Below are positions 25,728 through 36,000 of a DNA stretch of 64,000 nt, piece after piece. Position 1 is the first letter of the stretch; every line of letters begins with the position of its first letter. The position numbers were made by a program, and so were the translations under genes. Location of the stretch: the NCBI GenBank assembly GCA_045605385.1, contig JAZUPW010000012.1:124001-188000 (forward strand), read 5' to 3'. This DNA comes from SIG607 sp045605385. GTDB taxonomy: Bacteria > Bacillota > Clostridia > Oscillospirales > Acutalibacteraceae. Below the pieces are notes generated by a model. That model saw nothing but the letters and a program-made list of their open reading frames with translations, ran no database searches and was not told where the DNA came from.

Positions 25728-26938
25728 AATATTGGGTATGGTTGCAAGAAGTATTAGGACCGGCAAGTGATTTTGCCGGTAAATTACTTTCTGAAGGTAT
25801 AAGTGCAGAGTATGTTTATAATCATAGAAACAATGCTTCATTGTTGCCTGAATCTGCGCATAAAAAAGCATTAGAAACCGATCTTGCCTTCGGTGAAGAA
25901 ATAATTGATAAATGCAATATCAACGGAATAAAAGTTACTTGCCCGTTTAGTATTGAATATCCAAAATCGTTGCTTAATATTTCGAACCCACCGCTTGTGC
26001 TTTATTATAAGGGCGAATTGCCTGATTTTGATAATATCCCAACAATTTGTATTGTAGGTCCTCGAAAGGTTTCAAACTTCGGTTATAAATGCGCGTATTC
26101 TTTATCTGCAAGGCTATCATTAGGCGGTTTTACAGTAATAAGCGGCGGTGCTGTGGGCTGTGATTATGCTGCTCACGATGGCGCTTTGTGCCACGGCGGT
26201 TTAACTGTAGCAGTGCTTGGCAACGGACTTTGTAATGATTATTTGAAACAGAATGAGAAATTAAGAAACAGAATTGAAAACAGCGGGTGCCTTATAACGG
26301 AATACCCGCCCGATACACCTGCCTCTAAGTTTACGTTTCCCAAAAGAAACAGGCTTATGGCTGCGCTATCAGATGGAACAATTCTTGTTGAAGCACCAAA
26401 AAGAAGCGGTGCTTTAATAACTGCATCCCTTGCGGTTGAATATGATAAGGATTTGTTTGTAATTACGGGTAAACCTGGGGATGTGAATTATGAAGGTTCA
26501 AACTTGTTTTTGCGTGATGGCGCTAAACCGTTAATTGAAATTAGTGACGTATTCGGTGAATATTTGTGGACCTATCCTGATAAAATTAATATCGAAAGGG
26601 CATATAACGCAGTATTGGTTAAACCCGAAAAGCAAGAAAACGAATCAGAAAAACCGAAAAAATGCTCTGATTTTTCTGAATTAGAACCAAAAAGTATGTT
26701 AAAAGGCGATAATAAAGCCGTTTTTGAGGAAAATATTGAAAAAAATAAAAAAATATTGCCCGAAAACCTTTCCAAAAACGCAAAAATAGTGTATAATTAT
26801 TTAGATAAGCAAATTTTTTCAATAGATGATTTGCTGAATTGTGAATTAAATGCATCCGAGATTACTTCTGCTTTAGGTGAACTTGAAATATTCGGGTTTA
26901 TCTGCGGTATTCCAGGCGGAAGATATTCTCTTAAATAA
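25724..26938 (+). CDS. dprA: DNA-processing protein DprA
   Basis: Loads RecA onto incoming single-stranded DNA during transformation and also occurs in non-competent species. The extended Rossmann fold shows CIVGPRKVSNFGYK, ISGGAVGCDYAAHDGAL, FPKRNRLMAALSD and GALITASLAVEY. A lysine- and glutamate-rich linker (about 290-345) leads to a C-terminal winged helix (about 345-404). The start is uncertain: TTG 25724 overlaps the methyltransferase stop (TTGA) and begins directly at the conserved KYWVWLQE; GTG 25706 would add six residues. Located directly upstream of topA, as in many Clostridia. Confidence 0.9.
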   Translation: MKYWVWLQEVLGPASDFAGKLLSEGISAEYVYNHRNNASLLPESAHKKALETDLAFGEEIIDKCNINGIKVTCPFSIEYPKSLLNISNPPLVLYYKGELPDFDNIPTICIVGPRKVSNFGYKCAYSLSARLSLGGFTVISGGAVGCDYAAHDGALCHGGLTVAVLGNGLCNDYLKQNEKLRNRIENSGCLITEYPPDTPASKFTFPKRNRLMAALSDGTILVEAPKRSGALITASLAVEYDKDLFVITGKPGDVNYEGSNLFLRDGAKPLIEISDVFGEYLWTYPDKINIERAYNAVLVKPEKQENESEKPKKCSDFSELEPKSMLKGDNKAVFEENIEKNKKILPENLSKNAKIVYNYLDKQIFSIDDLLNCELNASEITSALGELEIFGFICGIPGGRYSLK

Positions 26939-26950
26939 AGGAGTTATGAT

Positions 26951-29035
26951 ATGTCTAAACTTGTTATAGTTGAGTCACCCGGAAAAATTAAAAATATCCA
27001 AAAGTATCTTGGTTCAGACTATAAAGTTGTTGCTTCAAAAGGTCATATTCGTGACCTTCCGAAATCTAAAATGGGTATTGATTTCGATAACGATTTTGCT
27101 ATTCAGTACATTGAAATGCCCGACAAAAAGGAACTTATAAAACAATTGCGACAGGCGGCAGCAGACAGCGAAATAGTTTATCTTGCAACCGACCCTGATA
27201 GAGAGGGAGAAGCTATTTCGTGGCATTTAGCGCAGTTGTTGGCGCTTGATATGAACGCGCCTATTCGTGTTTGCTTTAATGAAATTACACGTTCGGGCGT
27301 TGAAGCGGGAATGAGTAATCCGCATAAAATAGATTTAAACCTTGTTGATGCTCAACAGGCAAGACGTGTGCTTGACAGAATAGTTGGTTATAAACTTAGC
27401 CCGTTTTTATGGAAGAAAGTTAAAAGAGGATTATCTGCAGGCCGTGTTCAATCGGTTGCTCTTAAATTAGTTGTTGACCGTGAACGTGAAATTGAAAAAT
27501 TTGAACCGAAAGAGTTCTGGACAATTGATGCTAAACTTTTTGCAAAACGAAATTTTGTGGCAAAGTTTTACGGTCTTGCAGGTTCAGATAAATTAGAAAT
27601 TACCGATGGCGAAACTGCTAATAATATTGTGTCTGAACTTACTGACGCTGTCTTTACTGTAAGTGACGTTAAGAAAGGCGTTAGGAATAAACAACCCGCA
27701 CCGCCTTTTATTACTTCAACTTTACAGCAGGAAGCATCTCGCCGTTACAGTTTCACAGGTACCCGTACAATGCGTATTGCTCAGCAACTTTATGAAGGTG
27801 TTGAAATACCCGGTATTGGCTTTACAGGTCTTATTACCTATATGCGTACCGATTCTCTTAGAATTTCACAAGATGCAAGAACTTCTGCGGCAAAATATAT
27901 AGGTGAAACTTTTGGTGAAAAATATCTTCCAAAAAAGGAAAGATTCTTTAAAACCAAAAATGATGCACAAGATGCCCATGAAGCAATAAGACCTACCATG
28001 ATTGAACTTTCGCCCGATAAAATTAAAGATGCTTTGTCGGCGGAACAGTATAAACTTTATAAACTTATATGGGAACGTTTTATTGCAAGTCTTATGGCTA
28101 ACTGTGTGCAAGATACCGTTTCTGCCGATATTACCGCGGGTAAGTATTTATTTAAAGCAAGTGGCTATTCGGTTAAATTTGACGGATTTACTGTTCTTTA
28201 TGAAGAATCTAAAGATGATGACGTTGAAAAGGAAGGCAATTTGCCCGAACTTAAAGTTGGCGATACTCCTAAGTGTAAGGAACTTTCTCCTAATCAGCAC
28301 TTTACACAACCGCCCGCAAGATACACCGAATCAAGTCTTACTAAGGCTCTTGAAGAAAACGGTATAGGCAGACCTTCTACTTATGCGCCTATTATTTCAA
28401 ATATTTTACAGCGTGATTATATTGAACGTGAAAAGAAGTCGCTTAAACCAACAAAACTCGGTATGATTGTTACCGACGTTATTAGTGAATACTTTAAACG
28501 TATTGTTGATGTTAAGTTTACAGCGGGTATGGAACAGAATCTCGATAAAATAGATTCTGGTGAATTTGGCTGGGTAGACGTTATAGATAACTTCTATAAA
28601 GATTTTGCCGTTACCATTAAAAAAGCCGAAGACTCAATGAATGGTGTTAAAGTAAAAGTACCCGACGTTGAAAGTGACGTTGTGTGTGAAAACTGCGGCA
28701 AGAAAATGGTAATTAAAAACGGTAGATTCGGAAAGTTCCTTGCGTGTCCCGGTTATCCGCAGTGTAAAAACGCAAAGCCTTTGCCCGAAGAAGAAATTAC
28801 ACAGCCTTGCCCTAAATGTAATTCAAAACTTGTTCGCCGTGCTTCTAAAAAGACTGGCAAAAAGTTCTATGGCTGTTCCAATTATCCCAAGTGTGATTTT
28901 GCTGCTCCCGGTTTACCAAGCGGTGAAATCTGCGAAAAATGCGGAAGTTTTATTCTTCTTGGCACAAGAGGAAGAAAATTCTGTATGAATGCTGAATGTG
29001 AAACCCGTACTACTAAGGGTAAAAAGGCAAAATAA
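26951..29035 (+). CDS. topA: DNA topoisomerase I
   Basis: Type IA enzyme relaxing negative supercoils. The Toprim domain (LVIVESPGKIKNIQKYLG at the N terminus; LATDPDREGEAISWH) holds the metal-binding acidic residues. The catalytic tyrosine is Y297 in LITYMRTDSLR. The C-terminal part carries three zinc-ribbon repeats: CENCG...CPGYPQC, CPKCN...CSNYPKC and CEKCG...C, the last with a CMNAEC ending. 694 aa is normal. The stop overlaps the trmFO ATG by one base. Confidence 0.96.
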   Translation: MSKLVIVESPGKIKNIQKYLGSDYKVVASKGHIRDLPKSKMGIDFDNDFAIQYIEMPDKKELIKQLRQAAADSEIVYLATDPDREGEAISWHLAQLLALDMNAPIRVCFNEITRSGVEAGMSNPHKIDLNLVDAQQARRVLDRIVGYKLSPFLWKKVKRGLSAGRVQSVALKLVVDREREIEKFEPKEFWTIDAKLFAKRNFVAKFYGLAGSDKLEITDGETANNIVSELTDAVFTVSDVKKGVRNKQPAPPFITSTLQQEASRRYSFTGTRTMRIAQQLYEGVEIPGIGFTGLITYMRTDSLRISQDARTSAAKYIGETFGEKYLPKKERFFKTKNDAQDAHEAIRPTMIELSPDKIKDALSAEQYKLYKLIWERFIASLMANCVQDTVSADITAGKYLFKASGYSVKFDGFTVLYEESKDDDVEKEGNLPELKVGDTPKCKELSPNQHFTQPPARYTESSLTKALEENGIGRPSTYAPIISNILQRDYIEREKKSLKPTKLGMIVTDVISEYFKRIVDVKFTAGMEQNLDKIDSGEFGWVDVIDNFYKDFAVTIKKAEDSMNGVKVKVPDVESDVVCENCGKKMVIKNGRFGKFLACPGYPQCKNAKPLPEEEITQPCPKCNSKLVRRASKKTGKKFYGCSNYPKCDFAAPGLPSGEICEKCGSFILLGTRGRKFCMNAECETRTTKGKKAK

Positions 29036-30336
29036 TGGCTGATTATATTAACGTTTTAGGCGCAGGACTTGCAGGTTGCGAAGCGGCTATGCAAATAGCG
29101 TGTCAGGGAATAAAGGTGCGCCTTTATGAAATGAAACCGCTAAAAAAGACTCCTGCGCATAAAAGCAATAACTTTGCCGAACTTGTTTGTTCTAACTCAC
29201 TTAAAGCAAGTAGAATTGATTCTGCGGCAGGGCTTTTAAAAGAAGAAATGCGCCGTTTGAATTCTGTATGCTTAATGGCGGCTGACAAAGCAAGTGTTGC
29301 GGCAGGCGGCGCCTTGGCGGTTGACCGCGATGAATTCAGCGAAATAGTAACAAACGCTGTTAAAAATCATCCGCTTATTACCGTAATTGAACAGGTGGTA
29401 GAAAAAATACCCGAAAATGAAATTACCGTTATTGCAACAGGTCCTCTTACCGATGGAAAACTTGCTGAACAAATTTCTAAATATTGTGAAAACGATAATT
29501 TAAGTTTTTACGATGCCGCAGCACCTATAGTTACAAAAGATAGCATTGATTTTTCTAAAGCATTTTACGCTTCGCGTTATGATAAGGGCGGCGATGATTA
29601 TATTAATTGCCCAATGAACCGCGAAGAATATGAAACTTTTCATAATGAACTTATTAATGCTGAAATTGCGTTACTTAAAGATTTTGATAAACCTATAAAG
29701 GTTTATGAAGGCTGTATGCCTATTGAAGTTCTTGCCAAAAGAGGCAGTGATTCCATACGTTTTGGCCCTTTGAAACCTGTTGGACTAAAAGACCCACGCA
29801 CTATGCACAGACCTTGGGCTGCCGTTCAACTGCGCAGAGAAAATAATGACGGCACTTTGTTTAATATTGTTGGTTTTCAAACAAATTTAAAATTCGGCGA
29901 ACAAAAAAGGGTGTTTTCTATGATACCCGGACTTGAAAATGCTGAATTTGTACGTTACGGTGTTATGCACCGAAATTCTTTTATTAATTCGCCAAAACTG
30001 TTAAATCCCGATGTTTCTTTAAAGAAAAACAGTAACATATTTTTTGCAGGGCAACTTTCGGGAGTTGAGGGATATATGGAATCTGCGGCAAGCGGTATAG
30101 TTGCAGGCAGAAATGCGGTTTCACGTTTTAGGGAAGAAGAAACTCTTGTTTTGCCAAAGTTTACTATGATAGGCGCGTTGCTGAATTATATAACCGATTT
30201 ATCGGTTGAAAATTTTCAGCCAATGGGCGCAAATTTTGGAATTTTACCACCGCTTGAAAATCATATAAGAGATAAAAAAGAGCGCTATATGGCATTAGCC
30301 AATAGATCGCTTGAATGGTTTAATAATAACTTTTAA
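29035..30336 (+). CDS. trmFO: methylenetetrahydrofolate-tRNA-(uracil-54-C5)-methyltransferase
   Basis: Folate- and FAD-dependent enzyme making ribothymidine at tRNA position 54 in Gram-positive bacteria. It begins with the FAD-binding NVLGAGLAGCEAAMQIA. ETNN-type segments follow (SNNFAELVCSNSLKA), then FAGQLSGVEGYMESAASG near the C terminus. 433 aa matches the family. Expression is coupled with topA. Confidence 0.95.
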   Translation: MADYINVLGAGLAGCEAAMQIACQGIKVRLYEMKPLKKTPAHKSNNFAELVCSNSLKASRIDSAAGLLKEEMRRLNSVCLMAADKASVAAGGALAVDRDEFSEIVTNAVKNHPLITVIEQVVEKIPENEITVIATGPLTDGKLAEQISKYCENDNLSFYDAAAPIVTKDSIDFSKAFYASRYDKGGDDYINCPMNREEYETFHNELINAEIALLKDFDKPIKVYEGCMPIEVLAKRGSDSIRFGPLKPVGLKDPRTMHRPWAAVQLRRENNDGTLFNIVGFQTNLKFGEQKRVFSMIPGLENAEFVRYGVMHRNSFINSPKLLNPDVSLKKNSNIFFAGQLSGVEGYMESAASGIVAGRNAVSRFREEETLVLPKFTMIGALLNYITDLSVENFQPMGANFGILPPLENHIRDKKERYMALANRSLEWFNNNF

Positions 30337-30348
30337 AGGGGAATATAT

Positions 30349-31350
30349 ATGAAAATTGTTGTTGATGCGTTTGGCGGAGATAATGCTCCCTTAGAAATTA
30401 TTAAAGGCGCTTCACTGGCTGAAAAAGAATATGGCGTTGATATTATTCTTACAGGCGATGAAGAAATAATAAAAAAGTGCATTAATGATAATAATATTTC
30501 TTTTAATAACTTAGAAATAGTTCACGCAAGTGACGTTATTTCTATGCACGACGAACCTACTTCGCTTTTAAAGGCTCATAAAGAAAGTTCTATGGCAGTA
30601 GCGTTTAATGTTCTTGCTGACGGTAAAGCAGATGCTTTTGTGTCGGCAGGAAGTACTGGCGCTGTTGTTGTTGGCGGTACTTTTATAGTTAAGCGCATTA
30701 AAGGTGTCAAACGCCCCGCACTTGCTTCTATGATACCCGCGCCCGATTCTTCTTATATGCTTATGGATATGGGCGCAAATGCTGAATGCCGTCCTGAAAT
30801 GCTTTGTCAGTTCGGTGTGCTTTCAAGTCTTTATTTAGAGCACGTTGAAGGCAGAAAGAACCCAAGTATTGCGCTTCTAAACATTGGTACTGAAGATACA
30901 AAGGGAACCGACCTTCAAAAAGAAGCATACAAACTTTTAAGCGAAGCCCCAATAAATTTTGTTGGTAACGTTGAATCACGCGAAATGCCTAAAGGTGTGT
31001 GCGATGCAGTTATTACCGACGGTTTTTCGGGAAATATTGCCTTAAAACTTATTGAAGGTACTGCAAGTACAATGTTCAAAATGATTAAAGGCGTATTTTA
31101 TAAAAACGTTTTAACAATACTCGCGGCTGGAATTCTTAAAAAAGGTCTTTACACCATTAAAGACAAAATGGACAGTTCACGTGTTGGCGGTGCATTATTA
31201 TTAGGTGTTAAAAAACCGGTTATAAAGGCCCACGGCAGTTCAAATGCCGTTGCAATAAAAAATGCAATCGGTCAGGCAGTGCGTTTCAGTAAAAGTGACG
31301 TTATAGGCACTATGACCAATGCTATTGCCGGTATGAACGTTGAGGAATGA
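30349..31350 (+). CDS. plsX: phosphate acyltransferase PlsX
   Basis: Converts acyl-ACP and phosphate to acyl-phosphate, feeding PlsY in phospholipid synthesis. IVVDAFGGDNAPLEIIKG opens the protein; VSAGSTGAVVVGG, DMGANAECRPEML and ITDGFSGNIALKLIEG are family motifs. 333 aa is normal. GGGGAA precedes the start. The acyl carrier protein gene often found next is missing; rnc follows at once. Confidence 0.95.
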   Translation: MKIVVDAFGGDNAPLEIIKGASLAEKEYGVDIILTGDEEIIKKCINDNNISFNNLEIVHASDVISMHDEPTSLLKAHKESSMAVAFNVLADGKADAFVSAGSTGAVVVGGTFIVKRIKGVKRPALASMIPAPDSSYMLMDMGANAECRPEMLCQFGVLSSLYLEHVEGRKNPSIALLNIGTEDTKGTDLQKEAYKLLSEAPINFVGNVESREMPKGVCDAVITDGFSGNIALKLIEGTASTMFKMIKGVFYKNVLTILAAGILKKGLYTIKDKMDSSRVGGALLLGVKKPVIKAHGSSNAVAIKNAIGQAVRFSKSDVIGTMTNAIAGMNVEE

Positions 31351-31352
31351 TT

Positions 31353-32036
31353 ATGCAAGGTTTAGAAAAAAATTTAAACTATACTTTTAAAAACAAAGAA
31401 CTGCTAAAGAATGCTCTTTGCCATTCTTCTTACGCTAATGAAAAACATCTTGCTCATGGCTCAAACGAGCGCCTTGAATTTCTTGGCGATGCTGTGTTGT
31501 CGGTTGTAGTGGCAGATTATCTGTATGCAAATTTTTCTTCTATGCCTGAAGGTGAACTTACAAAACTTCGCGCTTCGCTTGTTTGTGAAAAAACACTGTG
31601 TGGTTTTTCAAAAGACTTAAATCTTGGTGAATATTTGCTTTTTGGCAAGGGTGAAGAAGCCAACGGCGGACGTGAACGCCCGTCTATTCTTGCCGATGCT
31701 TTTGAGGCGGTTTTGGCAGCTATGTATCTTGACGGTGGTATGGAAGTCGCAAGAAAACACATATTACGTTTTGTGTTAGAAGAACTTAACTGCCGACAGG
31801 AAGATTCTTTTAAAGATTACAAAACTACACTTCAGGAAGTAATTCAGAAGAATCCTGAAGAAAGACTCACTTATGTTCTTATTGCTGAATCGGGTCCTGA
31901 CCACGATAAACAGTTTACGGTTGAAGTTCATCTTAACTCAAACATTATAGGAACTGGTGTTGGCAAAAGTAAAAAACGCGCTGAACAAAACGCCGCTAAG
32001 GATGCGCTTAGTCTTATGGGTGTAGTTAATGAGTAA
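31353..32036 (+). CDS. rnc: ribonuclease III
   Basis: Cuts double-stranded RNA in rRNA and mRNA processing. Catalytic signature ERLEFLGDAVLSVVVADYLY (about 38-57), with DAFEAVLAAMYLDGG carrying the second metal-binding Glu. The C-terminal dsRNA-binding domain (about 155-225) ends in KSKKRAEQNAAKDAL. I take ATG 31353 because GAGG lies 7 bases upstream; an in-frame ATG at 31347 overlaps the plsX stop but is only one base from that site. It overlaps the radical SAM gene by 8 bases. Confidence 0.94.
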   Translation: MQGLEKNLNYTFKNKELLKNALCHSSYANEKHLAHGSNERLEFLGDAVLSVVVADYLYANFSSMPEGELTKLRASLVCEKTLCGFSKDLNLGEYLLFGKGEEANGGRERPSILADAFEAVLAAMYLDGGMEVARKHILRFVLEELNCRQEDSFKDYKTTLQEVIQKNPEERLTYVLIAESGPDHDKQFTVEVHLNSNIIGTGVGKSKKRAEQNAAKDALSLMGVVNE

Positions 32037-33021
32037 ACACGCAAACATTTCTGTTTTTGTTCCGCATATAGGATGTTCGCACCGATGCAGTTTTTGCGAT
32101 CAGAATTCTATAACAGGGCAAGTTTCTGCAGCAACAAAAGAAGATGTTATAAATGCTGTTGAAACTGCAATGAAATCGAAAAATTATTCGCCAAATACTA
32201 CCGAAATTGCGTTTTTTGGCGGAAGTTTTACTGCAATAGACAGAAATTATATGATTTCGTTGCTTGAAACTGCTTACCATTATGTTAAATTAAAAGTTGT
32301 TAAGGGTATCAGAATTTCAACCCGTCCCGACGCAATTGATACTGATATACTTTCTTTGCTTAAAAAGTACGGCGTAACTGCTATTGAACTTGGCGCACAA
32401 AGTACAGATAATACTGTTCTTGAAGCTAATAACAGAGGACATTTAAAAGAAGGTATTTTTAATGCTTCTTTTCTTATTAAAAAACACGGTTTTTCATTAG
32501 GTTTGCAAATGATGACAGGGCTTTATAAAAGTAATAACGAAACCGATATTAAAACTGCGGAAGATTTTTGCCTGTTAAAACCCGATACCGTAAGAATTTA
32601 TCCTACTGTTGTTTTGGAGAGTACATATTTAGCGTATTTGTATAAAAACGGCGAATATACTCCTCAGTCAATTTCTGATGCCGCAGAACTTTGTTCTTAT
32701 CTGCTTGAATTGTTTGATAGAAATAATATTAACGTTATTCGTTTAGGACTTCACAGTATTAACGAAGATTCCTTTGTCGCTGGACCGTGGCATCCATCGT
32801 TCAGTGAGCTGTGTTGGAACCGTATTTATTACAAAAAAATTCTTAATGAATTAAAGGATAAAGCAAATTATACTGTTTTTGTTGCAAAAGGTGAAATTTC
32901 AAAGGCTGTAGGACAAAACAGGGTTAATTTAATTAATTTAAAAGAGCAAGGGTTTACTTGCAAAATTATGGAAGATGATTCACTTCTTCCAAAAGAAATT
33001 AAAATTATAAAGGATGTGTGA
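32029..33021 (+). CDS. radical SAM protein (short Elp3-like)
   Basis: 330 aa. CxxxCxxC at C16, C20 and C23 (GCSHRCSFCDQ) binds the SAM-linked [4Fe-4S] cluster; IAFFGGSFTAIDR, ISTRPDAIDTDIL and IELGAQSTDNTVLE continue the barrel. The layout resembles the radical SAM half of Elp3 but it lacks a C-terminal acetyltransferase (GNAT) domain. Short relatives between rnc and smc recur in Clostridia and may act on RNA, though I know of no established reaction. The start overlaps rnc, and smc follows after 3 bases. Confidence 0.8.
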   Translation: MSKHANISVFVPHIGCSHRCSFCDQNSITGQVSAATKEDVINAVETAMKSKNYSPNTTEIAFFGGSFTAIDRNYMISLLETAYHYVKLKVVKGIRISTRPDAIDTDILSLLKKYGVTAIELGAQSTDNTVLEANNRGHLKEGIFNASFLIKKHGFSLGLQMMTGLYKSNNETDIKTAEDFCLLKPDTVRIYPTVVLESTYLAYLYKNGEYTPQSISDAAELCSYLLELFDRNNINVIRLGLHSINEDSFVAGPWHPSFSELCWNRIYYKKILNELKDKANYTVFVAKGEISKAVGQNRVNLINLKEQGFTCKIMEDDSLLPKEIKIIKDV

Positions 33022-33024
33022 AAT

Positions 33025-36000
33025 ATGCTGTTGCGCTCTATTCAAATACAGGGCTTTAAATCGTTTGCCGATAAAACCGAATTAAAGTTCGGTAAAGGTA
33101 TTACCGCGGTTGTCGGTCCTAACGGAAGCGGCAAAAGCAATATTTCCGATGCTGTTCGTTGGGTTTTAGGTGAACAGTCAACAAAAAATTTGCGCGGACA
33201 GTCTATGGAAGACGTTATTTTCGGAGGTACTGCGCTAAGACGTCCTCACGGTTTTTGTGAGGTTACGCTTAATATTGATAACAGTGACCGTTCGCTTAAT
33301 TTTGATAATGATAATGTTTCGGTTACCCGCCGTTATTACCGTTCACACGAAAGTGAATACTTAATTAATAATGTTTCTGTAAGACTTAAAGATATCAATG
33401 AACTGTTTATGGATACTGGCCTTGGCAGAGACGGTTATTCAATGATCGGTCAGGGTAAGATTGATAATATTATCAGTTCAAAATCACAAGAACGCCGTGA
33501 TATATTTGAAGAGGCTTCGGGTATTTCTAAATACCGTTACCGTAAAATTGAAGCCGAAAGAAAACTTGCTTCTGCTGAAGATAATCTTTTAAGACTACAC
33601 GATATTTTAAAGGAATTGAGCGGACGTGTCGGTCCTTTAAAAGAGCAAAGCGAAAAGGCTGAAAAGTTTTTAGAACTTGCTGAATCTAAAAAGCAACTTG
33701 AAATCGGTCTTTGGCTTTATACTCTTAATAATTCAAAAGATGCTTTAAGAGAACAGGAAAATAAGATTACAATTGCAAGAAGCAAATATAATGAAATTGA
33801 TGAAGAATTAAAGAATTTTGATTTAATTACCGAACAAAACTCAAAGGAATTTGCTTCTCTTACTGCGGATATTGAGGCAAAACGCGCTGAAATTTCTGCC
33901 ATTAACGAAGATATTGTCCGTGCAGGCGGCGAAGTAAGCGTTATTGAAAATAATATCGCGCACAAAAAGGAATCAATTTCCCGTTTGGGTGAAGAAATTG
34001 AAGCGCTTAAAGTTGATGATGATTCCGCAAAGGCTGAAATAGAATTTAAACAATCGGTTATTGAGGAAAAAACAAACGTACTTGCTTCTTTAAAAGAGAA
34101 ACTTTCTTCTTTCGAGGCTGAACTTAACGGTCTTTTAAGCGATAGTGAAAATATTTCTCGTCAAATTGAAGAATTATCACGTCAACTTAACAATATTTCT
34201 TCTAAAAGCGCAGAACTCAGAGTTTCTATGATGTCGGCTAATACTTCTGCTGAAGAAACTAAGGCGCGACAAGGCGTTGTTGAAGATATTTTAAACGATA
34301 AAAACGTTGAAAAAGAATCTCTTGAAAAAGAGTTTTCAGAAAACAAGAAATATCTTGATGAAATTGAAGAAAAACTTACGGGATTTAACAATTCCTTAAA
34401 TGGGTACGAACTTCTTGTTTCAACCCGCCGTGAAAAGGCTGACAAACTTAAAACACAATGTGAAGAATTACATCTTGATATTGAGGCCAAAAAGAGAAGA
34501 ATACAGATTTTAAGTGAACTTGAAAGAAACTACGAAGGCTTTAATCATTCGGTTAAAGAGGTTATGTCTTTGGCTGAAAGCGGTGTTCTTCGCGGTATTC
34601 ACGGTCCTGTTTCTAAAATAATTTCGGTTGACAAAAAGTATTCTGTGGCTATTGAAACAGCACTTGGTAACACAATTCAGCAAATTGTGTGCAATACCGA
34701 AGGTAATGCTAAACACGCTATTGAAATGCTTAAAAAAAGCGAAAAGGGAAGAGCAACGTTTTTACCAATTTCTTCTATTAAAGCAAGAGAATTTAAGGAA
34801 TCGGGATATGAAGAAATGTATGGTTATATAGGTCTTGCTCCTGAACTTATTAAGTGCGAAGAACAGTATAAAGAAATTATTGGTTACTTGCTTGGTAATA
34901 CAGTTGTTTGTGAAGACCTTGACAGCGCTGTTGCTATTTCAAAGAAATTCTCTTACCGTTTTAAAACCGTTTCGCTTGACGGACAGGTTGTAAACGCAGG
35001 CGGTTCGCTAACGGGCGGTTCGCTTATAAGAAATTCAGGTATTTTAAGCCGTGCAAGTGACATTACAAGACTAAAATCTGAAGTGGATAAGTTAAACGCT
35101 TCTTATGAACAAAAGTCTAAGGACCTTGAAAATGCAGTAAAAGATTACAATAAAATTGAATCTGATATAACTGCTGTTAATGCTGAAATTCTTAATGCAA
35201 ATGAAGATAAAATCCGTGTTCTCGGTGAACTTAAACGTCTTAACGATATTAAGGATGCAGTGTCTTCCAACATTAAGGAATTAGAAGAAGAACGCGAAAA
35301 TTCTGCTAAGAAGATTGAGTCTTTGCTTTCTGCGGCAAATAAGGATGCTGCCGAAATAGCCGAACTTGAAAACCAAAAGAATAAAATTCAGCAACAGATA
35401 GATGAAATGACAGGCGGCAGAGATAATATTTCTGTTAAACGCGATGAAATTTCTAATTCTATTACTGCTGTAAGAATTGATATTCTTGATAACGAAAAAG
35501 ATATTGAAAACTTAAAATCAATGTCTGCTTCGTTGTCCGTTGCTATTGAAGAGCGTGTTAAACGCTGTGAAATGCTTAACGCACAAATATCTTTGCTTTG
35601 TGATGCTTGTAAGGCAGACGAAGAAAAGATTATATCTCTAAGGAAGTCTGACGGCGATTTTGCCAATAAGATTGCTGAATGTGAAAAGGCTATTGCTGAT
35701 ATGACAGAAAAACGTAATCTTATTGAAAAAAGCGGTATTGAACTTCGTAACAGCGAAAAAGAACGCACTTCTGAACGCGAAAAAATAAGCGGCGATCTTG
35801 CCCGACTTTGTGAACGTAAGGAAGTTATGCTTAAAGAGTATGATGACGTTATACGACTTCTTTACGATGAGTATCAACTTACTCGCACACAGGCTGAAGA
35901 AACGGGCATTTCTATTGAAAAACCGAGCGAAGCAAAGAAAAATCTTTCCGAGATTAAATCTAAAATTCGTTCTCTTGGTAATGTTAACGTTTCGGCTATT

